Positions 44,258 through 56,565 of a stretch of 64,000 nt of DNA are shown here, in pieces. A program made the translations under genes and the position numbers. Position 1 is the stretch's first letter; every line of letters starts with the position of its first letter. This DNA comes from Anisus vortex. Taxonomy: Eukaryota; Mollusca; Gastropoda; Planorbidae. The stretch spans positions 17,422,079-17,486,078 of the forward strand of contig OX421495.1 of NCBI GenBank assembly GCA_949126835.1, in the 5' to 3' direction. The notes under the pieces were generated by a model. It searched no databases, was not told the origin of the DNA, and was given only the letters and a program-made list of their open reading frames with translations.

Positions 44258-44802
44258 CATGTCATGTCAATTGCTATAAATAACTTCCAGTTCGAACTTA
44301 CCGAACTGGGCCATCAATTATTTATCCCCGGCAAATTCACCGACGGCTATGGTATTCTGAACTCCGCAACTTTCATTAATGAATAATTCTCCCCTCGACT
44401 TTCTAAAAACTCCACTTGATGTATGACAGTATGACAGAGGTTGGTAATTGTTCGTCTTTAGATGAAGCCAGCGGCGAGGGACACCGTTAGCCGTGTTACG
44501 CCACTTTAAAGGGGAGACCATTATCCACGCAATGACATCATCATTCGAGCATTGAAATAAATACGACATTATTAATGAACTGAAACACAAACAGAAATTT
44601 ACCCCCGCGTGAAGTGTTATACAATTTACACTCCGAATCGCAACCCGTCTAATCCCCCGCGTGAAGTTTCAGAAGTACGTTTGGGAAAGGGGGGGGGGGA
44701 CGCATTTTACTACAGTCTTAAAGAATTTGAAAAAAAAATGAAACCATAAATAGAAAACATTATGTTGGATAGATATTAATTAAACTAATTATCACACACA
44801 CA

Positions 44803-44931
44803 CACCATCACGGTAGCCGAGCGGCAGCGCGTTCGACTGGCGATCCGAGGGTCCTGGGTTCAAATCCTGGTGAGTCCGGGATTTTTTCCCAGGACTTGAA
44901 GGTGTCCCTGAGTCTACCCAGCTCTGATGAA
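44803..44931 (+). mobile_element. tRNA-derived SINE 5' half, cut by a minisatellite
   Basis: A box TAGCCGAGCGG (44814-44824), B box GGTTCAAATCC (44857-44867), then GAGTCTACCCAGCTCTGATG. The consensus would continue GGTACCTGAC, but the sequence passes straight into the 30-bp array at 44932. Confidence 0.88.
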
Positions 44932-45445
44932 ATGAAACATGTGCCATATAATGGACACCGTATGAAACATGTGCCATATAATTCACACCTTATGAAACAT
45001 GTGCCATATAATGGACACCTTATGAAACATGTGCCATATAATGGACACCTTATGAAACATGTGCCATATAATGCACACCTTATGAAACATGTGAAACATG
45101 TGCCATATAATGCACACCTTATGAAACATGTGCCATATAATGCACACCTTATGAAACATGTGCCATATAATGGACACCTTATGAAACATGTGCCATATAA
45201 TTCACACCTTATGAAACATGTGCCATATAATGGACAACTTATGAAACATGTGCCATATAATGCACACCTTATGAAACATGTGCCATATAATGCACACCTT
45301 ATGAAACATGTGCCATATAATGCACACCTTATGAAACATGTGACATATAATGGACACCTTATGTAAAATGTGACATATAATGGACACCTTATGTAAAATG
45401 TGCCATATAATGCACACCTTATGAAACATGTGCCATATAATGCAA
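44932..45445. repeat. Minisatellite, about 17 x 30 bp
   Basis: Unit ATGAAACATGTGCCATATAA plus TGGACACCTT, with G/C/T variation in the TGGACA part. One partial unit near 45085. The 156-aa plus-strand frame is simply this array read in one frame. Confidence 0.96.
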
Positions 45446-45885
45446 CAACAAAGACTCTAGGTGTGAAGATCCTAACAAGTTTTAATGGAGTTTTTTTTTA
45501 AGATAATCAAATTACCCATTATAGTTTAGAAGCTCTAGTACTGCAGACTTTAAGTTAGTGGGTTAGACAAAAAGTCACAATATGCAGTCCAATATCTCCA
45601 AAAGTCAGTCTTGTGTGTTTCTACCCCACAAAATATTAATTGCCTCCATTCCCGATCTTCAGCCCCAATACAAATGCTAACCACGTCCCCGGGATGAGCT
45701 TTAGAGGGAGCTATCCCCTCCACCAATTTGTATCCCAAATAAATGTCAGGAAAACGTAGCTACTCAATAGAATATATAATGTATGTCTCACTTGTGTGGT
45801 GTATTCAGGAGATGTCTGGATCAATGCTAAACTAAGATCGATGCCATTACTTCGTGTATTAGAAAGCGTGAATGGATCAAGAGAT
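45446..45885. other. No firm gene; minus-strand coding-like patch
   Basis: The minus-strand frame at 45738-45550 reads YKLVEGIAPSKAHPGDVVSI and CIGAEDREWRQLIFCGVETH. It is not repetitive but lacks splice sites and homology known to me. A transposon remnant is the likeliest reading. Confidence 0.25.
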
Positions 45886-46074
45886 CAGTGGCGTAGCTAG
45901 GGGAGGGGGAGGGTGGTCCAAATTCAAAAACCCCCCCGGGCCCCTACTTGAGGGGGGGGGGCCCAAAGAAGTGTCCGAATTGTTTTTTCTCATGTCATAA
46001 TGTCGAATATCAAAATTCAGGGGCCTCTAAAGTGGCCAAGCCCCCGGGCCCCCAAATCCCTTGCAACGGCACTG
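45886..46074. mobile_element. hAT-like MITE, 189 bp
   Basis: Termini CAGTGGCGTAGCTAGGG and, reverse complemented, CAGTGCCGTTGCAAGG, with perfect 8-bp duplication CAAGAGAT (45878-45885, 46075-46082). The C/G-run interior is partly self-complementary. Confidence 0.88.
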
Positions 46075-46082
46075 CAAGAGAT

Positions 46083-46487
46083 GTCCGATATGTTTATACA
46101 ACTTCTCCTACAATATATTAAGTGATTGATATACATTTGGTCCCGAAGTAGCGTTCTGTAAGGCGAGCGTAATCCACTTACAGACAGGACTTAAATCCGC
46201 TCCGCTCAAACCCATTTATATGCCAGCTTTTCCCCATCAAAGCGTATACAAAACACGATCTCAGCCTCGTGGTTTAACAAATAAGATTACCACTCGCCGA
46301 GGTAAATAAGTAATGAAACTTAGTCATCTAAACACTAACGCCTTCAGTCACGGTACTGATTTAGTTTAAATCTTCCTTACCGCCATACTATTGATTATAT
46401 TTATATTTGTACAGAGTAGAGCAGAGTTTCGTAAAACTTTTTTTAATACTCTACCGTATCTTAGTGACCCACTAACTTATTTATCAT
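46083..46487. other. No gene seen
   Basis: Unremarkable AT-rich sequence between a MITE and a tandem array. Confidence 0.6.
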
Positions 46488-46955
46488 CTATACTCTATAC
46501 TCTATACTCTATACTCTATACTCTATACTCTATACTCTATACTCTATACGCTATACTCTATACTCTATACTCTATACGCTATACTCGATACTCTATACTC
46601 GATACTCTATACTCTATACTCTATACGCTATACTCTATACTCTATACTCTATACGCTATACTCGATACTCTATACTCTATACTCTATACGCTATACTCTA
46701 TACTCTATACGCTATACTCGATACTCTATACTCGATACTCTATACTCTATACTCTATACTCTATACTCGATACTCTATACTCTATACTCTATACTCTATA
46801 CTCGATACTCGATACTCTATACTCTATACTCTATACTCTATACTATATACTCTATACGCTATACTCGATACTCTATACTCGATACTCTATACTCTATACT
46901 CTATACTCTATACTCTATACTCTATACTCTATACTCTATACTCTATACTCTATAC
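46488..46955. repeat. Short-period array of CTCTATA, about 67 copies
   Basis: A 7-bp unit with the variants CGCTATA and CTCGATA in recurring groups, so longer blocks were probably duplicated. The 237-aa open frame rich in ILYTLYS comes from this array. Confidence 0.97.
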
Positions 46956-47180
46956 CAGAGGTCGGCAACCTACGAACCGCGTGTCAGACATTGCACGCAG
47001 AGCATTTTCAGTGGGACACAGAAGACCTCCCCCCCCCCCCAAAAAAAAAACACAACAACAACTGCCAAATGGAATCCTTTCTACAAGACATTCAGTGGTG
47101 CTAGAACAGGATGGTTTCTATACTGTTGGCGCGCTGAATGAGTTAGAAATTCTACTTTGGCACACTATTATCTAAGGGTC
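46956..47180. mobile_element. Short hAT-like copy, relative of the 23055-24900 element
   Basis: Starts CAGAGGTCGGCAACCTAC; the right side has CGCGCTGAATGAGTTAGAAA and TTTGGCACAC, matching the end of the 1.8-kb element. The right terminus is damaged and no duplication is left. The left end sits on the last CTCTATA unit. Confidence 0.75.
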
Positions 47181-48194
47181 GCCTATAAGAAATATAAATT
47201 TCAACACTATTCTCGAGACTAGCGAGACCTCTCCTCGAGGGCTGGGAGCTAACACATTGTGTTCAAATATATCACTAAATAGCAATCCAGGGGCGGAATA
47301 TACTTTCATAGTTTTATCGCTATATTGTTATATCAAAATAATCTGGCCAAGATTTGGAACCTATTTTCTTCTTGTGGTGACCAGATAATTTTACGTTCGT
47401 AGACCCTGTACCGAAACCCGACACACCATTTTGGGAGAAACGCTGGTGTAAAGCCTTAAAACTTTATAACTGAAATCCAAATGTTGGTTTTAAATTCCCA
47501 TTTGTAAATGGTACATCTTCAGTTAAACAAAAAAAAAACTTGTTTATATCATTCAAGTGTATTTCAATAAACGCTTTTCTTGTTGCATCATCGCCCATAG
47601 TATCAATATGTTCAGTATATCTCTGCTCATTACGAGTATGCCTCCACACCGACCTACATAATTTTACGTCTTCCCTAAACAAAGGTCAGCGATTGGTTCA
47701 TTTACGTGCCATGCATCCATTATCACGTGTAATTTAACAGCCAAGCATTTAAAGACACGTGTGGATAACTATAAATAGCACTCGCCAAATCAATTCAGGT
47801 CGCTGACCAATTCAGCCCATACCCCTCATTAAATCCCTCACCGCATCATCCACACGAAATCCCCAATTCATCATACACCACCGCCATCTTGCAGATTGTC
47901 CCCAGGTCACATGACCAGATACCATCGGTCCGAACTGTTCGGGTTTGAATACTAAGCGTGTGCAAATGAAGAGCTTTGCGGGAGATGGAAGTCGAGATTG
48001 TTTTAACGCGTAGCGTAAATAATTTCCTTGTCTTTTTTTTTATGCTACGTCTTGCGTCATAAGATTCTATAATGAACTTATAAAAAATAATAAAAAACTG
48101 TATTTTATATAGACGTTAGAAACATTCCATAGTTTTATACTCCGAACTTCCTGAAGCACGCATGTCAGCTTACAAACACACTATATAGCTAACC
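47181..48194. other. No firm gene
   Basis: A non-repetitive minus-strand frame (47682-47464) reads LCRSVWRHTRNEQRYTEHID and TMGDDATRKAFIEIHLNDIN after a TTTGTTTAG acceptor-like site. No donor or homologue was found, so it is not annotated as an exon. An AAGATGGCGG (minus, about 47892) is a YY1-like promoter motif. Confidence 0.3.
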
Positions 48195-48350
48195 TAACTG
48201 CAATACAGTCTATTAATGACTGAAATCTACCTGCATTACAGTCCATTACTGAAATCTACCTGCAATACAGTCTTTAACTAAAATCTAACTGCAATACAGA
48301 ATATTACTGAAATCTAACTGCAATTTTGTCTACTGATGAGTTAAATCTCT
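48195..48350. repeat. Degenerate tandem repeat, about 4 x 38 bp
   Basis: Repeats of the form CTGCAATACAGTCTATTACT plus GAAATCTAAC with many changes. Confidence 0.75.
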
Positions 48351-48772
48351 GTACTTACACAGAAAATCTTTCATGACTAAAAGTGCTGTTTTTATTTTTA
48401 AACAACGACAAAACGTTGTTTTTTTTTGTCTCAAATTTTTAATCGATTTAGTAATCCTGTTTATAAAGAACAACACTTGTACTGGTTATGGAATGGAATG
48501 TCACTTATTCATATATAGTAAAGTAGTGAAGTAAAATTCACATGTTGTTGTTTTCAATGGAAAGCTCTGTGGCCAGCACACGTAGTATTTTCTTTACGCA
48601 CAACATAATTCAGGTACCTTTTTTTGTGTTAGAGGTGGGCAAATGTAAGGATACCTTTAATATCATCAGATCCTGATAACTTCAGAATGACCAGCGAACG
48701 CTCTGACAAACTGTAAATCAACTTCGCCCTTCCCATTCGCTTGATCACGAAATAAAATATTTAGTTGACTTA

Positions 48773-51434
48773 GACTCCAACCCGCCTTGTCCCTTGCAAC
48801 TATGACCCCAACCCGCCTTGTCCCTTGCAACTATGACCCCAACCCGCCTTGTCCCTTGCAACTATGACCCCAACCCGCCTTGTCCCTTGCAACTATGACC
48901 CCAACCCGCCTTGTCCCTTGCAACTATGACTCACACCCACCTTGTCCCTTGCAACTATGACCCCAACCCGCCTTGTCCCTTGCAACTATGACCCCAACCC
49001 GCCTTGTCCCTTGCAACTATGACCCCAACCCGCCTTGTCCCTTGCAACTATGACCCCAACCCGCCTTGTCCCTTGCAACTATGACCCCAACCCGCCTTGT
49101 CCCTTGCAACTATGACCCCAACCGGCCTTGTCCCTTGCAACTATGACCCCAACCCGCCTTGTCCCTTTCAACTATGACCCCAACCCGCCTTGTCCCTTGC
49201 AACTATGACCCCAACCCGCCTTGTCCCTTGCAACTATGACCCCAACCCGCCTTGTCCCTTGCAACTATGACCCCAACCCGCTTTGTCCCTTGCAACTATG
49301 ACTCCAACCCGCCTTGTCCCTTGCAACTATGACTCACACCCGCCTTGTCCCTTGCAACTATGACCCCAACCCGCCTTGTCCCTTGCAACTATGACCCCTA
49401 CCCGCCTTGTCCCTTGCAACTATGACCCCAACCCGCCTTGTCCCGTGCAACTATGACCCCAACCCGCCTTGTCCCTTGCAACTATGACCCCAACCCGCCT
49501 TGTCCCTTGCAACTATGACCCCAACCCGCCTTGTCCCTTGCAACTATGACTCCAACCCGCCTTGTCCCTTGCAACTATGACTCACATCCGCCTTGTCCCT
49601 TGCAACTATGACCCCAACCCGCCTTGTCCCTTGCAACTAAGACCCCAACCCGCCTTGTCCCTTGCAACTATGACCCCAACCCGCCTTGTCCCTTGCAACT
49701 ATGACCCCAACCCGCCTTGTCCCTTGCAACTATGACCCCAACCCGCCTTGTCCCTTGCAACTATGACCCCAACCCGCTTTGTCCCTTGCAACTATGACTC
49801 CAACCCGCCTTGTCCCTTGCAACTATGACTCCAACCCGCCTTGTCCCTTGAATTATGACCCCAACCCGCCTTGTCCCTTGCAACTATGACCCCAACCCGC
49901 CTTGTCCCTTGCAACTATGACCCCAACCCGCCTTGTCCCTTGCAACTATGACTCCAACCCGCCTTGTCCCTTGAATTATGACTCCAACCCGCCTTGTCCC
50001 TTGAATTATGACTCCAACCCGCCTTGTCCCGTGCAACTATGACCCCAACCCGCCTTGTCCCTTGCAACTATGACCCCAACCCGCCTTGTCCCGTGCAACT
50101 ATGACCCCAACCCGCCTTGTCCCGTGCAACTATGACTACAACCCGCCTTGTCCCGTGCAACTATGACTCCAACCCGCCTTGTCCCGTGCAACTATGACCC
50201 CAACCCGCCTTGTCCCGTGCAACTATGACCCCAACCCGCCTTGTCCCTTGAATTATGACTCCAACCCGCCTTGTCCCTTGAATTATGACTCCAACCCGCC
50301 TTGTCCCTTGAATTATGACTCCAACCCGCCTTGTCACTTGAATTATGACTCCAACCCGCCTTGTCCCTTGAATTATGACCCCAACCCGCCTTGTCCCTTG
50401 AATTATGACCCCAACCCGCCTTGTCCCTTGAATTATGACCCCAACCCGCCTTGTCCCTTGAATTATGACCCCAACCCGCCTTGTCCCTTGAATTATGACC
50501 CCAACCCGCCTTGTCCCTTGAATTATGACCCCAACCCGCCTTGTCCCTTGAATTATGACCCCAACCCGCCTTGTCCCTTGAATTATGACCCCAACCCGCC
50601 TTGTCCCTTGAATTATGACTCCAACCCGCCTTGTCCCTTGAATTATGACCCCAACCCGCCTTGTCCCTTGAATTATGACCCCAACCCGCCTTGTCCCTTG
50701 CAACTATGACCCCAACCCGCCTTGTCCCTTGAATTATGACTCCAACCCGCCTTGTCCCTTGAATTATGACTCCAACCCGCCTTGTCCCTTGAATTATGAC
50801 TCCAACCCGCCTTGTACCTTGAATTATGACTCCAACCCGCCTTGTCCCTTGAATTATGACCCCAACCCGTCTTGTCCCTTGAATTATGACCCCAACCCGC
50901 CTTGTCCCTTGAACTTTGTCCCCAACCCGCCTTGTCCCTTGAATTATGACCCCAACCCGCCTTGTCCCTTGAATTATGACCCCAACCCGCCTTGTCCCTT
51001 GAATTATGACCCCAACCCGCCTTGTCCCTTGAATTATGACTCCAACCCGCCTTGTCCCTTGAATTATGACTCCAACCCGCCTTGTCCCTTGAATTATGAC
51101 CCCAACCCGCCTTGTCCCTTGAATTATGACCCCAACCCGCCTTGTCCCTTGAATTATGACCCCAACCCGCCTTGTCCCTTGAATTATGACCCCAACCCGC
51201 CTTGTCCCTTGCAACTATGACCCCTACCCGCCTTGTCCCTTGCAACTATGACCCCAACCCGCCTTGTCCCGTGCAACTATGACCCCAACCCGCCTTGTCC
51301 CTTGCAACTATTACCCCAACCCGCCTTGTCCCTTGCAACTATGACCCCAACCCGCCTTGTCCCTTGAATTATGACTCCAACCCGCCTTGTCCCTTGAATT
51401 ATGACTCCAACCCGCCTTGTCCCGTGCAACTATG
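48773..51434. repeat. 2.66-kb minisatellite, about 87 units of 30-31 bp
   Basis: Two unit types share ACCCCAACCCGCCTTGTCCC. One is 31 bp with TTGCAACTATG, the other 30 bp with TTGAATTATG. The first 1.1 kb is nearly all 31-bp type; 50221-50700 and 50730-51210 are pure runs of the 30-bp type, with 31-bp units between. The 30-bp runs are open in several frames on both strands and produce long, meaningless frames. Confidence 0.98.
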
Positions 51435-52792
51435 CTAGCTCATTTATTTATCCACCTGATTGATTATGGTTTTAATTCCGTAACTAATTAACAGCAAAAA
51501 GAAAAAAAACTGTGCAGTCTACATTATTCGAAAGTAAGCTTTGTTAAATCTATAGGTCAATGTTTAAAACAATATCATTTTATTGGTCAATGAGCGTAGG
51601 AAGGGTTCTAAAACTAGAAGTCCCCCACCCCGACCCTCCTAAAGGTAAAGCGACCAGCTTTGTATTGACATTAAAATCCTTTTTCTTTAGCGTTTCTGTG
51701 GACACCATTAAAACCTTATGTCTATAGTTCATAGACACAACAAGAAAATCTTTTTTTTTTTACTCGGCCCAGTTAGAAATAGATCAATTAGTTCAAGAGC
51801 TTTCTTTTAATTATTGAAGTGATAATGACAATGAAGGTGATTTGTGTAGCGCTACACTCCATGCTATCACATTTAGCATTCTCAGTGCGCTCTTGTCCAC
51901 AATCACATGGTGGGTTCGATCCGAAAGTTAAACTGACTTCATGAACCATTTTTCCAAGAGTCGCTTAAATCATTCGCCATCTTGCTTCCTAGTCAACTAT
52001 TTATCTGAACAATAGACACAACACACACACAGGTCGACGCCATCTTGGTATTCTTGTTTAAACCGAATGACAATCCGGCCAGTCCCAAACATGAACAACA
52101 TGGGACTTAATCTCGTATATTGTCTCCTGCGGGATTATTACCCCGTATACAAAGAAAGACCGCAGACAATTCTGCTACGTTTCATAAATGGAGCTGGAGC
52201 TCATGAATGTCACACACTGCCATCGCGTGCCGTGGCCAATGAGACGGTAAACCGTGCCCCACTACGCCCCAGAGACCTTATAGGATGGGCCCCCCAAGCA
52301 TAAACCTCAACTCATTTACTTACAATTATACGGCATTTAGTTTATCAATGACTTAAAAACATTTCTGCTTAGAGTCAACGTGTACACGAAAACTAGACAA
52401 TAGCAAAACGTATATGCCGAATATGCGTGCCACCTTACTATTATACAGCTAAAACTAGTTGTCCAATGTTAGTTCTGTAATTGAGGTTTAAGTGATTCAT
52501 GTTTCTTCAACTATTTTCCACTCTACTTTTGATTTTGTTGTTTTTGCAACAAAGGGTTTAAAATCTAAAAACTGAAAGGCTTAAATAAGGGTGAGCTGCC
52601 CCTGAGACTTGCAAAAGGAAGTCGCTGTCCCCTAGTTAGTGGTGAATTAACCACGTGTTTCCGAAAGCAGAAACTTTTTTTGTGATAAATTTGTATAAAT
52701 AACCCTTGGGGGATCGACTCCATTGTTTGTTATATATATAATATATTTCTTTGTGGAAAAGATTTTCGTATATATACGTTTATATGTTTAGT

Positions 52793-52842
<50 letters not shown>

Positions 52843-53484
52843 CGCTCTCTGTCTCTCTTAGAGTAGGCATATAGCCTACGGTGAAAGTGAAAGTTTGAAA
52901 AGGGGTGTGATAAATTAAATAACTAATTGGCATGAGATTATTCAGTCCACTCATTAGGCCTAATCACTTTGCCATTTCAATAATTTTCCATTTTAATTAC
53001 AAACTTAAGTCGTGGGCGTTGAAAAAACCCAGTCACGCAGAACGAGTTGTCGTTAATTATCGAACATGGACCAATCCCCATCTAAATACTCTGTATGTTA
53101 GTTGAGTTTGGAAGGATACTTATTGTTATCGTGAAAATTGTACATCCGTTGCCCGTGTCTGGGTGTCAGTGGTAAATATAGTACGATTAGAGGGGAGCTT
53201 GAAGTGAGATAGTTTTCAATTGTATCGCCGATATGACCTGTCTTATTCTAACAAACGTATTGATATATTTAAAAAAAAACAAAAAACAACGAAATAGTTG
53301 TGTATTTTATTTGAAGATGAAAGTGGAGAAAGCTGTCTGCATCCATAAAATAAAAATTTCGTGCCAAAACTCCTCAGATAAACGTTCAGCCATCATATCC
53401 ACTAGATAGATAAGCCAGTGACCGGTGGAGTGTCCACAGGGAGAGTTTCCACATACCGGAGCACGCACACTCCCAGTGGACGCG
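51435..53484. other. No firm gene
   Basis: Includes a dispersed fragment at 51840-51905, a CAAGATGGCG motif on the minus strand near 52040, an unassigned plus-strand frame at 52067-52303 (GLNLVYCLLRDYYPVYKERP is non-repetitive) and a (CT)n tract at 52801-52838. Confidence 0.4.
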
Positions 53485-53610
53485 CAGGGACTTGTGCATC
53501 ATACTGGCCACACAATCCCCTCATCACTATGGGCCTTAAATCGAGTCTTCACCTCTTCCGCTACAGAGCCCTATGGATACTGTGGTTAATTTTACTTTAT
53601 ATGTGGGAAG
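53485..53610 (+). mobile_element. Degenerate SINE 3' half
   Basis: ACTGGCCACACAATCCCCTC and AGCCCTATGGATACT match the family body loosely. Confidence 0.45.
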
Positions 53611-56489
53611 CACACACATCTTTTTAGTACTTAGAGTCTTAATCCGATTTTGATTCAAATAGAAAACATTACGTTATATATAAATAACACGAATACTGTC
53701 CAATTTCTGAATTTAAAAACAACAACTCGTTACTGGCTAACATAACCAAACTACAACATCAAAACAAAACCAACAGAAAATAAAAACCAACGAACAGCAA
53801 AGAAAAACAACACTAAAATAAATATATGGCGGCGTTCTTTAAATGGAAAATCCATCCACATTTCTACATTGTTCTCTGTAACAGATTAGTCCTATCAAAC
53901 AGAATTTCACTTTCGGTAAAGCTCATACGAAAAAAATAAAACTCGGCAAATCTACTCTATTCACTATTGGATTTATCGGGAATAAACAAATCCTTGAAGT
54001 GGATTGTTTGGATAGGGACACGTCTGAACGGGCAGTTTATAGATCGTAATGGAAAACCATCCGCGTTGGTGGAAAAATGTGTGATTGTGAGAAATGTGTG
54101 AAATGCATGATTATACACGGGTGTGTGTATAATCAGAAATTGTCCCACATTTAGGAAGGATACAACATTTGACAATCACATTTCAAAGACTTAGCCATAG
54201 ACTCTATGTGTTTTCCAAGTCCTCAGTACTTTTTGTACGAAAGGTGCGCGAAGATGGCAATCAATAGGCACTTTATCCACGGGGAGAGACACGCATTTGT
54301 AAATGATGATATATTATTTATTATGTTTAAAAACTAGCTTACGTCCCTCTCCTCCCCCCTGTCTGAATTGCACCCCCGCAGCGTGATCGACCATGGATTA
54401 AGTGTAGAAACAAATTATCCAATCCACTAGAAAGCAGTCCGCAACAACGATGTTTGCGTAATGATGTAGCCCGGCAATCACTCCCCCCTCTCGCCCCTCT
54501 CCCCCTCATTACATGACCGGGTTGCGAGGACCTCCCGATTTCACACACGCGCCTTGTCCACGCAGAGATATATGGAAAGATACAAGGACACGGTACGTTT
54601 GCGCTGGACAAACAAATGTCCCGGTGGGGGGAAACCGCCATTTGCGTGGCGGTACACGCTGGCTGAATCAGTATCCCAGAATGCGATACTATGCACACAT
54701 GACATAGTGCACTACCAATGTCCACAGACCCTGGCTCATTATGCTGTCCGCATTGATCCTTATCTTAGTCTATACACTGTCCTTTTTTTTTCTCTCTCTA
54801 AGTTCGTACACGTTTGTTTTGATAATGATCTCCAGGACTCCAGGACGTGCCTTGTACTCTAACTCTTATTGTTTGGGAGGGAAGAGAGGCAGGTCTGAAG
54901 GGAGGGATGTGTAAATGATGTTGGAAGGGAGAGAGAGAAAGAGAGAGAGAGAAGAGAGAGAGAGAGAAAGAGAGAGAGAGAAAGTAAGGGCCCATATCTG
55001 ATGATTTTTTTATGTTTATTTACTCACACAACAATAGATCGATGAAATGAATTTGATAAAATCCAGAGAATTAATTGGCAGTTTTATTTGCGGAGATTTC
55101 CCCCTCGATTCCGGAATATAGTCTTCAAATTGTACTCCCGGGTAACTGTATATATATACACATTGATCACCTTCAGATTAGCACTGTCATGGAGGGGGGG
55201 GGGGGGGGGGAGGTCTACTGTTTGGTCACAAGTACTGTACAGCAAGGTTATGATAATAGCACGTGCAACGATTGTAAATACATACAAGTGCACAAATGGT
55301 CACGCGCCACGACCAAAGAGAAAGTAATGCCAAGAAAGTAATTCATGTAATTGCCTTATCGTGTAGACTTTATGAATCGCCTCCCCACCCATCCAATCTT
55401 GCAAGGTCAACAGTAATTATACAAGATGGACACAGACAAGGGTTAGGTAGAGGGGATAAAACCAACTATTGGAGAGATACGTTTTATCCAAAAGTCCTTC
55501 AAAATGGCTGAATCGATACAATGACGCTACCCAGCCTCTAGGGAACACCCCCCGGTCACTGTTGAGCTTTCCTGGTTTAACATTATTTTGTTAGGTGTGA
55601 GTGTGGGTCAATCCTTAAATCCAACGTGAAATGAGATTCCAAACACAATAGGTAAACTTGATCAGTCCGTTTTAAAAAAAATTCTACGTCTACAATCGAC
55701 GTCAGCAGATGTTCGTTTTTGTAATAGACACCATAAACCCTCCCCTCCCGCCCCTCAACCCAGTTCCCGATTTTCGACTCCACGTTTAACCGTGTTGAAG
55801 TAAAAGTGCTCCCAATAATTAACGGTACTTTTTTTGTTAAAACGGCTAAAGGTACATTAGTTGTCAACGGTCGCGCCAACAGTCTGTGTAAGCTAAGTTA
55901 CGCATGGAATACAACTATTTACAGTAAACACAACAACAGCTACAACTACTCTGTGTGGTGTAATTCTTTTTTTTGTTTCCAGCAAAAAGCAAAATTATTC
56001 TAAGAGATAGATCTAGTTCTTTCGAGTCTAACAACAACTATTCTGTGATTTAGAAATCTAGTTCTATTCAGTCCAACAGCAGATATAACTATTCTGTGAG
56101 TGAATTCTATTATCAAGTAGAAACTTCTAGAACAAGGTACGGTTACAAGTTACAACAACAAAGCCTGCATTATTCACAACACAACGATACTGAGGATAGA
56201 AAACACAAGTTTGCGTGTCTGGAAATACTTTCAAGTATTTCTGCAACATTACTAGTCTACTCCTTTGTCTGTTCTCTTTTTCTTTCCTTTGTTTGTTTGA
56301 GTAACAAAATCCTCAAGGTCTAGACTCTACAATACTCTAAATTTATTTTCTGTGCAAAGATTTGAAGCGTTTTAACTGTGTAGTCGTAGAGCTAGCTCTC
56401 GCGTCTTAAAAATAACTGAAATGGATTAAAAGTCTAATACTTGTTGAGATGCAAGCAAAACGTATGAAAAAATATATATGATTTGTTCA
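53611..56489. other. No firm gene
   Basis: A GC-richer part at 54340-54730 holds overlapping frames on both strands and a perfect 7-bp stem (ACCGCCA, 6-bp loop, TGGCGGT) near 54637, with no supported exon. (GA)n at 54930-54982 and poly(G) near 55194. Short imperfect duplications of an AACTATTCTGTGA segment lie at 55930-56105. Confidence 0.4.
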
Positions 56490-56565
56490 TCTCATTACTT
56501 TCTTCCCAAGTGGCAACCTGGGCATTGAATGGGTTGCCTGAGTAAACCAAGAACACCAACGACAT
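56490..56565 (+). mobile_element. CR1/L2-like LINE fragment
   Basis: CTTCCCAAGTGGCA and GGTTGCCTGAGTAAACC match the reverse complement of 18860-18915, so this copy is in plus orientation. Confidence 0.6.

Noticed and set aside
44312..44590. Minus-strand ATG with a GTAAGT donor (MAQF) as a first exon of gene 3
   Set aside because: Only 13 coding bases, and the phase does not join to the 39560-39683 exon without an unseen exon between.
44896..45366. 156-aa frame with an MKHVPYNGHL repeat
   Set aside because: A 30-bp tandem array in frame, fused to a SINE; no gene evidence.
46391..47104. 237-aa plus-strand frame rich in ILYTLYS
   Set aside because: It comes from the CTCTATA array (7-bp period cycling through three frames) and runs into a hAT element.
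50161..51245. Several long open frames (up to 340 aa) on both strands
   Set aside because: They are the 30-bp array read in frame; the repeated peptide (QGTRRVGVII or NYDPNPPCPL) changes with frame, there is no start context or splice signal, and adjacent 31-bp units break it.
54339..54862. Overlapping 102- and 128-aa frames in a GC-richer patch
   Set aside because: Frames are open on both strands because stops are rare in the GC-rich sequence; no splice sites, domain or repeat support either one.
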